Shown here: in pieces, positions 35,522 to 47,400 of the stretch | Position numbering within the stretch: position 1 is the stretch's first letter | Layout: the number at the start of each line of letters is the position of its first letter | Source of the DNA: an uncultured Cyclobacteriaceae bacterium | GTDB lineage: Bacteria; Bacteroidota; Bacteroidia; Cytophagales; Cyclobacteriaceae | Assembly: GCA_937146645.1 (NCBI GenBank) | Contig: CAKZRQ010000013.1 | Location: 371,440 to 435,439 of the forward strand | DNA: 64,000 nucleotides | Direction: 5' to 3' | Translations under genes and position numbers: made by a program | The notes under the pieces: generated by a model | What the model was told of the DNA's origin: nothing | Databases searched by the model: none | What the model saw: only the letters and a program-made list of their open reading frames with translations

Positions 35522-38500
35522 TTAGTCAGGTAAAATAATAATAAATTCTGTGTATTCACCGCTTTTACTCTCCACTTCTAACTTTCCATTATGACTCTGA
35601 GTGATAATGTCATAACTCATGGATAAACCGAGGCCAGTACCTGATCCCGTGGGTTTTGTGGTGAAAAAAGGCTGAAATATTTTAGTTCTAATATCTTCTG
35701 GAATCCCGGTGCCATTGTCCCTTACTTTAATTTCAACTCCTTCAGATATTTTCTTGGTTGACACGGTCACCTTAGGGACAAAGCTATCATCGCTTGTTGA
35801 ATTTTTCTTTTTATCTACCGCAGCATAGAAACCATTATTTATTAGGTTCAATAAAACCCTTCCGATGTCTTGCGGTACTATTTCTATCTTTGGTAAATTC
35901 TCTTCCAAATCAAGTTCAAAGTCGGCTGTGAACGATTTGTCTTTGGCCCGAAGACCATGGTAGCTCAATCTCAAATATTCATCGGCGAGGACATTGATGT
36001 CCGTGAGCTCTTTTTCATTTGAACTATTTCTGGAATGTTGCAGCATGCCTTTTACTATGGAGTCAGCCCGCTTCCCGTGGTGATTTATCTTGGACAGATT
36101 CTCCTGGAGGTCTCCCAGAATTTCATTCACAAGGCTCTCGTCTACCTTTTCTTTTCCTTTCTCTTCTTTAATTTCCTGTATCAGCTCATTGCTGACTTCT
36201 GAGAAATTATTTACAAAGTTCAGGGGGTTCTGAATTTCATGTGCAATACCAGCCGTGAGCTCACCTAGTGAGGCCATCTTTTCGGATTGAATAAGTTGCT
36301 CTTGGGTTGATTTAAGCTCTTCAATCGACTTTTTAAGCTGTGAAGTTCGGTGATTTACACGCTCTTCTAACAAACGGTTTTCCCTTTTTAGATAAGAAGA
36401 CCTCACCTGAACAATAATGTAAATGATGAGAGCTAGGGCAAAAACATAAATAAAGAAAGCCCACCAGGTGGCCCACCAGGGAGATAAAATAGTGAAAGTG
36501 AACTCACCAGGTTCTGACCATTTTCCACCAATACTTTTAGTGATGACTTTAAACTTATACTCTCCTGGAAGCAGATTGAAGTAAGTTTTGGATGAATTTT
36601 CCTTGATGTTACTTGACCATTGTGAATCTGACCCTTGTAGTATGTAGCGGAATTCAATATCATCTCTGCTTCTGAAACTTGGGTTAGAGAAATTGAAGGT
36701 TAATGAGTTTTGGTGATGAGGAAGCTTCAGGCCTATTGGCATATTCGTTCTCTCGGTTATTGACGACCATTGAATATTGTTTTCTACTAGGTAATTCTCT
36801 GTTTTTGGGCTTGGCAGACTATCTTCTGACAGAGCACTTTCAGCTTTAGATGCGGGGTCATAGAATGTGGGGAATTGATCCATTATTTTCACCCCTGTAA
36901 TAAGAGCTTCATTTGGAATTTCAGTGTTAGTGTCTGGATCTTCGAGGTTGACGGTTATGACTGGTGCAGCACCCCACCAGACAGTTCCATCCTTGGCTGC
37001 TACGGCTGTCAATTGATTATAATCTGTGAAAGGAAAACCTTCATCACGATTATAATTTGTGAATTTCCAGTTCGAAGTAGGATCATTCGGATTCGGCTCA
37101 TCTATAACTATTATTCCATTAGAAGAACCTATATGGATTCGATTATTAACTTCCACTGCATCATAAAGGGATTCAGGAATTAAACCATGTTTGGCATTTA
37201 CATTGGTAATAGTGGTCCGGTCTTTATTCAAGATTGAAATCCCCTTACTCCCTCCAATAATCAATCTGTTATCACTAGTCTCGAAAACTACTGATTGGTC
37301 CTCCGAAGTCAAGCCTTCCGGCATTCCAATGAAGCTTACGGTTTCCTTTTTGGGATCAATTGCATTTATTCCTGAATCACTTGCAAGCCAAATAAGACCT
37401 GAATGGTCAGGACCAACGGTCGTCCAAATGGTATTGCCAGCTAATCCTGAGAATGCATCCAGCTTTTTCATTTCGTTCTTCCCACGATCAAAAACAATGA
37501 TACCGTTGTTTGAAGAAATCCAGATTAGGCCATCTTCAGTCATGGTAGCCCTCCAGAATAATGAAGCAGTTTCGGAATTTGAGCTGTAAGCCGTAATTGT
37601 TTCACTATTAAGATTTACAATTCTAAACCCACCTACGGACCCTATAAAGAATTCATCCTCTGAGAGCTTAGTTATGCCCCGATTGTCGTTACTGCCTAGT
37701 CTTGCTGGGATTTTCAATAATTTGAGCGTCTCCGATTCCGGATCGTAAATGTTCACCCCTTCATAGCTAGCCATCCAAATACGCTCCTTTTTATCCTGGA
37801 CCATTCCCCAGACTTCATTACTTGATAGCCCATCGTCGGTATCAAAATGCCTCGATTCCATTCCGGTGGGATCATAGACCAGTGCTCCGTTGGAAGAAGT
37901 TCCATACCAATAGAGTCCACTTTCATCAATCAAAGAATAGGATGGTGGACCAAATCCAGTTTGATTCAAATTGGTTTCTATGGTTTTTAAGGTTTCTTTT
38001 TCGGGGTCAAAAATTGTGAATGCCCCATTTGAACCAATCCAAATTTTCCCTTGCTGGTCCATAGAGACATTGACTGCACCATCAGAGAATCCCTGCTCTG
38101 GTCCAAGAAATTTGACTTTTTGCTCTTCAAGTGAGATAGCCTTGAGACCCGGGGTGAAAGATGAAAGCCAGATATTACCCTTACCGTCTTCAAGGAAATC
38201 ATAAAATCCACCATCTGGCAGACCCATGTAATTACTGAAGTAGATGATTTCTTCTCGCTCTGGGGTTATCAATCCAAGCCCGGAGTTCCCACCTATCCAA
38301 ACATTTCCTTTTGAATCTTCTTTTGCACCAAAAACCTGAGTCAGTATATCGGAAGGGAGGGTTAGGCTTGAAATAGTCTTTTTTTCTAGATCAATAATTT
38401 TCATCCCATTTTCGATGCTCCCTGCCCATATAGCTCCATCAGAATCTATGTCATAACGCGCGAAACCATAAGGGAGCTTATAATCTTCAATTATACCTTT

Positions 38501-39193
38501 CTCCCAATCAAGTATGTAAAAACCATTATTAAGTGTGCAGGCTAAGGCCCTGCCATCAGGGAAAAAGGCGATTTCAACTAAAATTTCTCGAGTTCCACTG
38601 AATGAGTCTGGTACAATTTCATACACCTCAAATCCGTCACCAACGAACCTCATAAGCGCTTTGTCGGTGGCTATCCAATGATATCCTTCGAAATCAATAG
38701 CTTGGGTAGTCACCACATTTCCAATTAAGCCCTCAGATTCAGTGATGCTGAGTAAACCAGCATTGGATTCACTATATTTCTGAGGAGTAGTCAGGTCGGA
38801 GAATCTGGGCTCAGGGATTCTTCTGATGACCGGACTTAAAGAATCCATCTCTAATGCGATTTCAAGTGGGAATTTTCTCAAATCTTTCAGCTCAAAATCG
38901 AATTCCTGTATTGGAGAATCAATAGGCTTTTCTTTCTGTAAATTGAATGGGGTGGAGGGTAAGTTTTCAAAGGAGAATTTATAGGTTTTTCCTACGGGTA
39001 CGCTGTCTTTCGGTATTTCTTTCCATGTAAATGGCTTTCCCTCTGGTAATGTGAATGAAACTGCCTCTGGGGTCTCAAAACCATCCGTGTCCTCGGGTAC
39101 AGCAATTTCAGTCGCTTGCTGGCATGAAAATACCAGTGAAGCAATTAGGAAGAGCCGTGCTCTCGAGTATTTTGATGATTTAGTCTTCTTCAT
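35522..39193 (-). CDS. Hybrid-propeller sensor histidine kinase with lipobox (kinase 1)
   Basis: 1223 residues. The N-terminus (RARLFLIASLVFSC) ends in a lipobox Cys24, followed by an extended acidic/Pro-rich linker to about 150. Then come two-component-regulator propeller blades (WIATDKALMRF, IWAGSIENGMKII, VWIGGNSGLGLI, IWLSSF, IWIGSNGAFTIF and more), a Y_Y_Y domain (EFRYILQGSDSQWS), one membrane segment (WWAFFIYVFALALIIYIIV, about residue 925), a coiled coil, and the kinase core with [12 protein letters not shown] (His near 985), X-region [15 protein letters not shown]-box NLINNGFYA, and [16 protein letters not shown]. No receiver or DNA-binding domain. Overlaps kinase 2 by 14 bases and precedes the two response regulators. 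Confidence 0.9.
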   Translation of the reverse strand: MKKTKSSKYSRARLFLIASLVFSCQQATEIAVPEDTDGFETPEAVSFTLPEGKPFTWKEIPKDSVPVGKTYKFSFENLPSTPFNLQKEKPIDSPIQEFDFELKDLRKFPLEIALEMDSLSPVIRRIPEPRFSDLTTPQKYSESNAGLLSITESEGLIGNVVTTQAIDFEGYHWIATDKALMRFVGDGFEVYEIVPDSFSGTREILVEIAFFPDGRALACTLNNGFYILDWEKGIIEDYKLPYGFARYDIDSDGAIWAGSIENGMKIIDLEKKTISSLTLPSDILTQVFGAKEDSKGNVWIGGNSGLGLITPEREEIIYFSNYMGLPDGGFYDFLEDGKGNIWLSSFTPGLKAISLEEQKVKFLGPEQGFSDGAVNVSMDQQGKIWIGSNGAFTIFDPEKETLKTIETNLNQTGFGPPSYSLIDESGLYWYGTSSNGALVYDPTGMESRHFDTDDGLSSNEVWGMVQDKKERIWMASYEGVNIYDPESETLKLLKIPARLGSNDNRGITKLSEDEFFIGSVGGFRIVNLNSETITAYSSNSETASLFWRATMTEDGLIWISSNNGIIVFDRGKNEMKKLDAFSGLAGNTIWTTVGPDHSGLIWLASDSGINAIDPKKETVSFIGMPEGLTSEDQSVVFETSDNRLIIGGSKGISILNKDRTTITNVNAKHGLIPESLYDAVEVNNRIHIGSSNGIIVIDEPNPNDPTSNWKFTNYNRDEGFPFTDYNQLTAVAAKDGTVWWGAAPVITVNLEDPDTNTEIPNEALITGVKIMDQFPTFYDPASKAESALSEDSLPSPKTENYLVENNIQWSSITERTNMPIGLKLPHHQNSLTFNFSNPSFRSRDDIEFRYILQGSDSQWSSNIKENSSKTYFNLLPGEYKFKVITKSIGGKWSEPGEFTFTILSPWWATWWAFFIYVFALALIIYIIVQVRSSYLKRENRLLEERVNHRTSQLKKSIEELKSTQEQLIQSEKMASLGELTAGIAHEIQNPLNFVNNFSEVSNELIQEIKEEKGKEKVDESLVNEILGDLQENLSKINHHGKRADSIVKGMLQHSRNSSNEKELTDINVLADEYLRLSYHGLRAKDKSFTADFELDLEENLPKIEIVPQDIGRVLLNLINNGFYAAVDKKKNSTSDDSFVPKVTVSTKKISEGVEIKVRDNGTGIPEDIRTKIFQPFFTTKPTGSGTGLGLSMSYDIITQSHNGKLEVESKSGEYTEFIIILPD

Positions 39194-40550
39194 TCAGGTT
39201 TATGGTGAATGTAGTTCCTTCTCCTTCTTTAGATTTTACTTTTAGCTTACCCCCGTGGCCTTTAGTAATAATGTCATAGCTCATACTTAGCCCAAGTCCA
39301 GTACCAGACCCAGTGGGTTTGGTAGTGAAAAATGGCTGAAAAATCTTATTTACATTTTCTTTAGGAATGCCTGCACCATTGTCGACTACTGTGATTTCAA
39401 TTCCTGAAGATTTCTTTTTTGTAGCGACGGTCACCAAGGGCTTATAATCCTCAGGAGCTTTGCCAGATTTCCTTCTTTCATTCACAGCATAGAAGGCATT
39501 ATTGATGAGATTCAAAAGCACACGCCCTATATCCTGTGGGACCACTTTTAGTTCTGGAAGGCCTTCTTCCAGGTCTAGCTCAAACTCGGCATTGAAAGAT
39601 TTATCTTTTGCTCGAAGTCCATGGTAGCTCAAGCGTACATATTCATCTGCGAGCAAATTTAAATCAGTAGATTCCTTCTCTTCACTACTATTTCGGCTGT
39701 GCTGAAGCATACCTTTCACAATAGAATCAGCACGTTTCCCATGAGACTGAATTTTAGAAAGGTTTTTGGCCAGATCATCAAAAATCTCCTGAATAAGCTC
39801 GGAATCTCTTTCCTCCTTTGGTTTAGCGAATTCCTCTTGAATCTCTTCAATGAGCTCGTTGCTTACTTCTGAAAAGTTATTTACGAAATTCAATGGATTC
39901 TGAATTTCATGTGCGATACCAGCAGTCAGTTCTCCAAGTGAGGCCATTTTCTCTGAATGAACCAGTTGATCTTGTGTGGACTTGAGCTCTTCCAGAGTTT
40001 TCTGAAGTTCCTCTTTTTGCTTGACAAGATCTTTTGTCCTATCGGAAACCTCTAATTCGAGTGATGCACGAATCTCCTGAGTTACCTGATATTCCTTTTC
40101 TTTTTCTTCGGCTATTTTTCGCTCACGTTCCAGAGCTTTTCTTTGTCTCCGGCCAAAAAGCCAAAGGCCAAAGCCCCAAATAATAGTAAAGACCATTATC
40201 GCGGCAACAACCTCCATCCAGGATTCAGCGAAACTTGGGAAGAAATTTTCTATCTGTCCGAAAAGAAATGATAAGATGATCGTGGGAGCCCAGCAAACAA
40301 TGAAGTACTTCTTATGGCTGAATTGATCTATGGTATAGATGATATAAGCCAGAATTCCAAAAATAGCTATCAGTCCAAGATCCCAAAGGATAGTGATCCC
40401 AATCTCCACCTGGGAAAAAACTCCCAGGACTATGGTGAGAATCATTCCATAATTAAATCTTTTTCTCCAGAATTGACTATCAGGACTCTTGTCTAAGTCT
40501 CGTCTTAAGAAGATTATGATAAATAGAATAATAAAGGCATCTAATCCCAT
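39180..40550 (-). CDS. Multi-TM sensor histidine kinase (kinase 2)
   Basis: 456 residues, the smallest kinase of the cluster. The N-terminal ~132 residues form about five membrane segments (4-15, 35-54, 58-73, 83-98, 113-132) with almost no periplasmic domain, so the signal is likely sensed in or at the membrane. A coiled coil (about 135-200) follows, then the shared core: His214 in [38 protein letters not shown] and [22 protein letters not shown]. It lies 14 bases after kinase 3 and overlaps kinase 1 by 14. ATG start at 40550. Confidence 0.9.
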   Translation of the reverse strand: MGLDAFIILFIIIFLRRDLDKSPDSQFWRKRFNYGMILTIVLGVFSQVEIGITILWDLGLIAIFGILAYIIYTIDQFSHKKYFIVCWAPTIILSFLFGQIENFFPSFAESWMEVVAAIMVFTIIWGFGLWLFGRRQRKALERERKIAEEKEKEYQVTQEIRASLELEVSDRTKDLVKQKEELQKTLEELKSTQDQLVHSEKMASLGELTAGIAHEIQNPLNFVNNFSEVSNELIEEIQEEFAKPKEERDSELIQEIFDDLAKNLSKIQSHGKRADSIVKGMLQHSRNSSEEKESTDLNLLADEYVRLSYHGLRAKDKSFNAEFELDLEEGLPELKVVPQDIGRVLLNLINNAFYAVNERRKSGKAPEDYKPLVTVATKKKSSGIEITVVDNGAGIPKENVNKIFQPFFTTKPTGSGTGLGLSMSYDIITKGHGGKLKVKSKEGEGTTFTINLNEED

Positions 40551-40564
40551 AAAGCTGGTTTTGA

Positions 40565-43500
40565 TTATGAAGTCAAGGGTAAGATAATACTAAATATGGT
40601 ACCTGTTTTGCCCTCTCCCATCTCGCTGATGGATTTTGCACTTAGTTCTCCTCCATGGGCTTTTATAATATCATAGCTTAGAGATAGTCCCAATCCGGTT
40701 CCTTTTCCCGTTGGCTTCGTAGTAAAGAATGGTTGGAATATTTTCTCCTTAATCTCGTCAGGGATCCCAGCACCATTGTCCAGAACTTGTATCTCTATAC
40801 TCTTTTTATGCTTTTTGGTCTTAACCGTAACCAATGGTTTAAAATCAGGATTGTCCAAGGCCTTATCGTGCTCATTGGCAGCGAAAAAGGCATTATTGGT
40901 GACATTCAGGAACACCTTTCCTATGTCTTGTGGAATGACCACCACCTTAGGGAGCTTCGGATCTAACTCCATCTTGTATTCGGTTCGGAAATCCTGGTCC
41001 TTGGAGCGAATAGCATGATAGCTCAGCCGTAAAAATTCGTCAGCCAGAGCATTGATGTCTGTTTCCTCCTTATTTCCTGCCCCTGTCCGGCTGTGCTGAA
41101 GCATAGCCTTTACGATAGAGTCTGCCCGCCGACCATGGGAGCTGATCCGTTCCAGGTTTTCTTTTATATCAGTAGCTATCGCAAAGACTTCATCCTTGTC
41201 TTCGCTTTTCAAGCCCTCTTCCATTTCCTCCATTAGCTCTTTACTCACTTCGGAGAAGTTGTTCACAAAGTTTAATGGGTTCTGGATTTCATGAGCAATA
41301 CCCGCTGTGAGCTCACCAAGGGAAGCCATCTTCTCCGATTGGATAAGTTGGGACTGAGTGGATTTCAGGTTTTCATGTGATGCTTCCAATTCAGTATAGG
41401 CCTTCTCTATTTCACGAGCTTGCTCTAATTCTCTTTCACGAGCTTTTTCCTGCTCTTTCTTAATCACCTGTCTCTTTTGATACTGGCTAATTGGGTAGAA
41501 TAGTGAAATGAAAACCCCTGCATAAAGAAGATAGGCCCACCATGATCTGTACCAAGGAGGAAGTACCGTGAATGAAAATTCAACAGGTGCGGACCATTCT
41601 CCAGCGTCACCTTCAACAGGCCCAGTATATCGTGCCATCACATTAAACGTGTAATCACCTTCCTGAATATTACCAAAGCTGGCACTCGTAGTCTTAACCA
41701 CAGGGCTCCAGGTCTGATCATAACCTTCGAGATAGTATCGATACTCGATCAGGTTTGGCTTGGCCAGTTCATTGGTGGCAAAACTGATATTGACTTGATT
41801 ATTTTTATAGGGTAGAGTCAGGTTCTGCGGCAGTGCAAAGAATGGAGTGATCCCATCGAATTGGATCTTGTCAAATTGCGCTAACATTTCTTCCCTTTCT
41901 CTGTCGTTTAGGCTTCTTCCAAAAACTTCTACTTCCTCCGCCTTTTCCGCCGCCGACACTTCAGTACTGTCTTGTCCAGGTGACATATTTTTCAGCAGAT
42001 TATTCCATGAGAGGGGCGTTTGATTGATTTGAATCTCATTGATGGCAACGGTAGGCTGAGTGGTGTTTTTTTTCTGGGCAGCATAGTTAAATCTCAGTAG
42101 AGAAGTCTTATTACTTCCTGTTCCGGCCCAGAGGTTTCCCTTGGAATCTACAAACATTCCATTTTGTCCATCAGTAAGATCACGAACGGGAAATCCGGTC
42201 TGGGACTGATAAATTTCAATGTTTTTTAGGGAGTCTAATCTGGTGGTTCCAGCAGCAGGAGAATCAAAGGCAACGATTCCAAGGTTGGTACCTATGGCCA
42301 TTTTACCTTGTGGTAATTCTGTTATTTGTAGAATGTTATCATTTGGTAGACCTTCTGCCTCCGTGAAATTTTCAAATATAGATTCTTGATATCCTTCAGC
42401 GATGATCTCTTCGATTTTCTCTAGTTTGTCCTTTGGGACAAAGCTTAAACCATGGATAGTACCGATCCATAGATTTCCTTTACTATCTGTTTTTACCTTT
42501 CGGACTACATCCTCTATTAAGCCTTGCTCAATGGTGAAATTGATGATGTTCTCTCCGTCATATCGACTCAGCCCACCGTCATAAGCTGCTATCCAAATAT
42601 TTCCCAGATGGTCTTCTTCTATACCAAGAATCTCATCACCAGCAAGGCCGTTGGCCGTGTTGATGTTGGTAAAAGCATTTCCGTCAAAATAGCTAACCCC
42701 ACCACCGTCAGTGGCAAACCAAATATTGCCGGACTGGTCTTCGATGATTCCAAAGACATCATTGCCTGCCAGACCTTGGTCCATGGTAAATGAAGTAAAG
42801 CTGGTCCGCTCAGAACCTACGACGTTTCCATTATATCTACTAACTCCTCCACCTCCAGTCCCGAACCAGATATTCCCTCCAGAGTCTTCAAAAATACTGT
42901 ACACATTGTCATCAGCAAGTCCTTGGTTGACAGAGTAATTTGTGAATTTAGATCCATCAAAATAGCTAACCCCACCATCAATGGTTCCAAACCAAAGTCC
43001 TCCATTTTGATCCTCCTCCACACTCATAACTATGGATTCAGCCAGACCCTGATCTGTGAAATAATTTACAAATCCTCCTCCCTCATATCTACTTACACCC
43101 CCTAAGTCGGTGGCGAACCATAGCTTTCCATTTGCATCTTCTGCAAGAGAATTTAAATTATCGTTTGGTAGTCCCTGCGCTTCACGGAAAGTAGTGAATT
43201 GGCCATCTGAAAATTTGCTTGCTCCTCCATTGGATACGAGCCAAGTCTCGCCTGATGAAGTGGTTAAAATTTGTCGAACCACCAGACCAGCGAGGCCATC
43301 ACTTTGGTTATAATTCGTGAAGGATTTTCCATCATATGTAGTCACTCCTTCTCCTATGATTCCAATCCAAATCAGACCCTCCGGATCTTGGTAAAGGCTT
43401 CGAATTCTATTCCCGGGAAGTCCATCATTTTCGTCAAAAGTGGTAAACGTATTGCCATCCCATCGGCATAACCCTCCTCCATTGGTCCCAATCCAAATAA

Positions 43501-44326
43501 AGCCATCTTTATCTTCCAGAAGGGAAATGACTACATCGTTTGGAAGTCCTTCCATCACGGTATAATTGGTGAAAGTTTCACCATCAAATCGACTAACCCC
43601 TCCTCCAAAGGTTCCTGCCCAGATGGCTCCATCCTGATCTACCATCAAGGTGAACACCTGATCATCCAGAAGTCCTTCATCAAAGGAATAGGAAGTGAAT
43701 TCAATACCATCATATTTAGTAATGCCACCTCCGTCAAGCGTTCCTATCCAGATATCACCCTTTGCATCTTCTACTATGCTCTGAACCTGATTTCCTCCCA
43801 ATCCTTCAGCGGTGGTATAATTTGTAAACGAAGTACCATCAAATCTACTGATGCCACCTCCATTCGTCCCGAACCACATATGACCTCTTGAATCTAAAAG
43901 GGTACTATTTACTGCATCAAGAGCGAGTCCATTGTCTGAGTTATAAGAAGTGAATTGGGTGATTCCCCCACTTCCGAGAATAAAGGAGTTGCCATTTTCA
44001 TCTAGGATTTCCTCTCCGTCCGAATCTTCCAGAGTTGGTAATTTGCTTGTGACTGGTACTTCAAGGGGAGTTATTTCTTCATCCTCTGTTCCAGGATACC
44101 TCACATAGGATCCTCCTGAGTTTTTCGGAACCCGGACAATTTGGGGTGGAGGAACCTCACTCAGCTTAACCACTTCAAGCGGGTTATCTCCAGATGCATC
44201 ACTTAAAGTGATCACCTCTGGCTTTTCCCAAGTAGGCTTTGATAATTCATCTACCTGATCATTTTCTGAGCAGGCCCAAAAAAGGACGATGAATACTACA
44301 AAAAAGTAAGAATGCTTACGAAGCAT
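40565..44326 (-). CDS. Propeller sensor histidine kinase with lipobox and near-identical blades (kinase 3)
   Basis: 1253 residues from ATG 44326 (the frame also offers TTG one codon earlier). The signal ends LFWAC, a lipobox, followed by an acidic/Pro-rich linker of about 100 residues. Then about twelve propeller blades of roughly 43 residues repeat with little change, e.g. [76 protein letters not shown] (DNA about 42400-43960). A Y_Y_Y domain ([15 protein letters not shown]), one membrane segment ([18 protein letters not shown]), a coiled coil and the shared kinase core ([36 protein letters not shown]) follow. A 122-base gap without clear terminator separates it from kinase 4. Confidence 0.9.
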   Translation of the reverse strand: MLRKHSYFFVVFIVLFWACSENDQVDELSKPTWEKPEVITLSDASGDNPLEVVKLSEVPPPQIVRVPKNSGGSYVRYPGTEDEEITPLEVPVTSKLPTLEDSDGEEILDENGNSFILGSGGITQFTSYNSDNGLALDAVNSTLLDSRGHMWFGTNGGGISRFDGTSFTNYTTAEGLGGNQVQSIVEDAKGDIWIGTLDGGGITKYDGIEFTSYSFDEGLLDDQVFTLMVDQDGAIWAGTFGGGVSRFDGETFTNYTVMEGLPNDVVISLLEDKDGFIWIGTNGGGLCRWDGNTFTTFDENDGLPGNRIRSLYQDPEGLIWIGIIGEGVTTYDGKSFTNYNQSDGLAGLVVRQILTTSSGETWLVSNGGASKFSDGQFTTFREAQGLPNDNLNSLAEDANGKLWFATDLGGVSRYEGGGFVNYFTDQGLAESIVMSVEEDQNGGLWFGTIDGGVSYFDGSKFTNYSVNQGLADDNVYSIFEDSGGNIWFGTGGGGVSRYNGNVVGSERTSFTSFTMDQGLAGNDVFGIIEDQSGNIWFATDGGGVSYFDGNAFTNINTANGLAGDEILGIEEDHLGNIWIAAYDGGLSRYDGENIINFTIEQGLIEDVVRKVKTDSKGNLWIGTIHGLSFVPKDKLEKIEEIIAEGYQESIFENFTEAEGLPNDNILQITELPQGKMAIGTNLGIVAFDSPAAGTTRLDSLKNIEIYQSQTGFPVRDLTDGQNGMFVDSKGNLWAGTGSNKTSLLRFNYAAQKKNTTQPTVAINEIQINQTPLSWNNLLKNMSPGQDSTEVSAAEKAEEVEVFGRSLNDREREEMLAQFDKIQFDGITPFFALPQNLTLPYKNNQVNISFATNELAKPNLIEYRYYLEGYDQTWSPVVKTTSASFGNIQEGDYTFNVMARYTGPVEGDAGEWSAPVEFSFTVLPPWYRSWWAYLLYAGVFISLFYPISQYQKRQVIKKEQEKARERELEQAREIEKAYTELEASHENLKSTQSQLIQSEKMASLGELTAGIAHEIQNPLNFVNNFSEVSKELMEEMEEGLKSEDKDEVFAIATDIKENLERISSHGRRADSIVKAMLQHSRTGAGNKEETDINALADEFLRLSYHAIRSKDQDFRTEYKMELDPKLPKVVVIPQDIGKVFLNVTNNAFFAANEHDKALDNPDFKPLVTVKTKKHKKSIEIQVLDNGAGIPDEIKEKIFQPFFTTKPTGKGTGLGLSLSYDIIKAHGGELSAKSISEMGEGKTGTIFSIILPLTS

Positions 44327-44451
44327 CAATTTTTCGGTTGGTTGTAAAAACTCAGCTACTATTAGTTCTGAAGACTTGGCTGTTCAGGTAAATTTAGAAC
44401 CAAAGAACAACATAGCCTTTTCCATCAGAATTTAGGGATATTTCTTAAAAA

Positions 44452-47400
44452 TCAGTTCGCGTCATGATTATTATGGTCATTATTCGATTTGATATAAGGT
44501 AAACTTATTCTGAAAACGGTGCCCTCACCTTCCTGACTCTCCACTTTCAATTCACCTCGATGAGCTTTGATGATATCATAGCTCAAGCTGAGACCGAGGC
44601 CCGTTCCAGAACCGGTAGGCTTGGTAGTGAAGAAAGGCTGAAAGATTTTCTCCTTGATGGAATCTGGAATTCCAGGGCCATTATCGGAAACGGAGAGTTC
44701 AATTGACTCACCCCCGGCCCCTTCAGGGAGGGGAGTCAGTTTTGTTGAGACAGTTACGGTAGGGATATAATCATCAATTCCCGATTTAGCTTTTTCGTGA
44801 ACAGCATAAAAAGCATTATTTATCAGGTTGAGGACCACTCTTCCGGTGTCCTGAGGGTTGACTTCGACTTGAGGAAGGTTTGGATCCAGCTCCAGTTTAT
44901 AATCTGAAGAGAAGCTCTTGTCCTTTGCCCGCAGTCCGTGATAAGAAAGCTTTAGGAATTCTTCTGCCAATGCATTCAGATCTGTTGGAGCCTTTTCGCC
45001 TTCGGACTTTCGGCTATGCTCCAACATACCTCTAACGATAGACCCTGCACGATTACCGTGGTGGTTGATTTTGGAGAGGTTTTCTTTGAGATCTTTTCCT
45101 ATGAACTTGGCTTCCTCTATGTCTCCTTTTTCCAATTCCTCGTTCATTTCATCAACTAGCTCTTCGGATACCTCGGAAAAGTTATTGACAAAGTTTAGCG
45201 GGTTCTGAATCTCATGAGCGATTCCTGCGGTAAGCTCACCTAGTGAGGCCATTTTCTCGGATTGAATAAGCTGGGCCTGGGTGGACTTTAATTCGGTATA
45301 GGCCTTTTCAATCTCCTTTGCCTGAGCTAATTCTTTATCCTTGGCCTTTTCTCTCTCTTTCTTTGTGGCTTTTCTTCTTTGGTCTAGAATGGCAATTCTG
45401 AGAAGTAGAATGAACAGAATTCCATAAATCAAATAGGCCCACCATGTTCGGTACCAGGGAGGAAGTACCTCAATTTCCAAAGTCTTGAATTCCGGAGTTA
45501 TCACCCCATCCAGGTTACTTGACCTAATCTCAAGGGTATATTTTCCTTCAGGGAGATTAGTGAAAATAGCAGTACCCGTATTGCCTGCCTGTTGCCAGTT
45601 TTCGTCGAAATTAATTAGCCTGTATTCGGATTGGTTTTGACCATTGCCTCCAAAGTGAATGCTGGAAAAAGAAATGCTTATTGTTGTTGAACTGGGAGGA
45701 ACAACAACCTTTGAAGCGGAATAAGTAGGGCTTCGATCGGTGGAATCCACCAAAGATTGCCAGGACTCCCCGTCTATTTTTACATCCCGGATGATAATTT
45801 CAGGAGCGTAAGGATTTTGGTCTAATTCTTCAGGATCAAAGACATTGATTCCACTGGTACCAGAAAAGTAAATTTTGCCTGATGGACCTCGATAGTTAAG
45901 CGTACTGAATCTATTCGATTGTAATCCCCTTTCTAATCCAAATCTGAGGCTTTCTTTTGTTTCTGGATTGTACCGGATAATTCCATTGGTCGTAGCGAAA
46001 TACACATTCCCATTTTCATCGAATGAAATTGCATTAATACCTATTTCTGGATACTTAAATTCTTCAAGTGGAACCCAATGCAGCATTTCTTCATAATTCT
46101 CATCAGTATATCCGAAACCGTTTTGAGTAGTAATCCAAACTCTACCCTGTCTGTCAATATTAGCTTGAATGGAGTAAACACCACTGGAAATTTCCTCATT
46201 CACTTCAGGGTAAGTTGTTTCACCTGAATCCACATTGTATAGGACTAGTGGGCGCTCCGCATCATCCACAAAGATTAAAAGGTTACCCTTACTGTCTATA
46301 AGGTGTGAGACTTGTCTTCCCGCATAGTTCGGAATTTCGAGGGTTGAAAATTCCTCTGACACTGGATCAAAAGAGTCGATTCCTTCATTATGCCTAATCC
46401 ATAATCTACCTTTTTTGTCCTCTAAAATGTTGAATATCCAATTGGACGAAAGGCTTTTTGGATCATTAGGGTCATGCCTAAATCGTGTGATCAAACCTGA
46501 TTCAAGATCTATTCTGTTTAAACCTCCGTTCGAAGCACCGGGTGATCCTGTTCCAACATAGAATTCGCCTTTAGAGGTGATAAACTGAACCCATGGGTAA
46601 GGATGGCTTAATCCTCTTCCAACGGATTTACCAGGACCTGGTCTCTCTTTTTCTGCGCCGATTCGATTTAGAATTTGTTTTCCATCTGCTGAGTAATGAA
46701 TGAGTCCTTTTTCCATTGACGTTCTTGCTCCAATCCAATAAGAACCATCCTCCATTTCTACTGCAGACAGTACATCAGCTACCACCTTGCCAGACTCATC
46801 TCTCTGGAGCCCAAAGTCCGACTGGAAGAAATTGAGTTTACTTATGCCATAGGAAAACCTTGGAATCCAAAGTACTCCCTGTTGATCTAATAACATCTCA
46901 GAGCCATGAAAACTCTCTAGAGGAAGTAGTCCGTTACTCTTGGTTTGGTCGGAATATGAAGAGGAAATTTCGCCAGACTCAAGGTTTATCTTACTCAATG
47001 CATTTATTCTGTTGAGCCAAATTTCATTTCCATTTATCACATAAGCTCCTCGGTTTTCAAACCCATTTTCTTTGAGTATATCTGGGTCACTAAATTTTTT
47101 GAACTGCCATGGTTCATCCAAATTATTTCTTTTGGCAAAACCATTTGTATTAAGGATTATGGTGCCAGAATCCTGGTATGGGAATACTATAGTGGGAATT
47201 GATTCCGAAAACGACGATTTTGTATCAGAGTTCTTATCCTCTGGGAAGTCTTCATAGGTATATTCTCCTGAGGGAGATCGATGGCCAATTTTCGGTGTCT
47301 CCTCAGGCCAATGTAGAAAGTCTATCCTTCCATCTTCACCAAAATTTAATTCAAACGCATTCCCAGGAATTTGTCCTTCTTCTAATTCAAATTCTCGGTT

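Noticed and set aside
42397..43960. Regular short-period repeats resembling a CRISPR or satellite array
   Set aside because: The period (~129 bp) stays in frame and encodes propeller blades of kinase 3; there are no spacers or cas genes.
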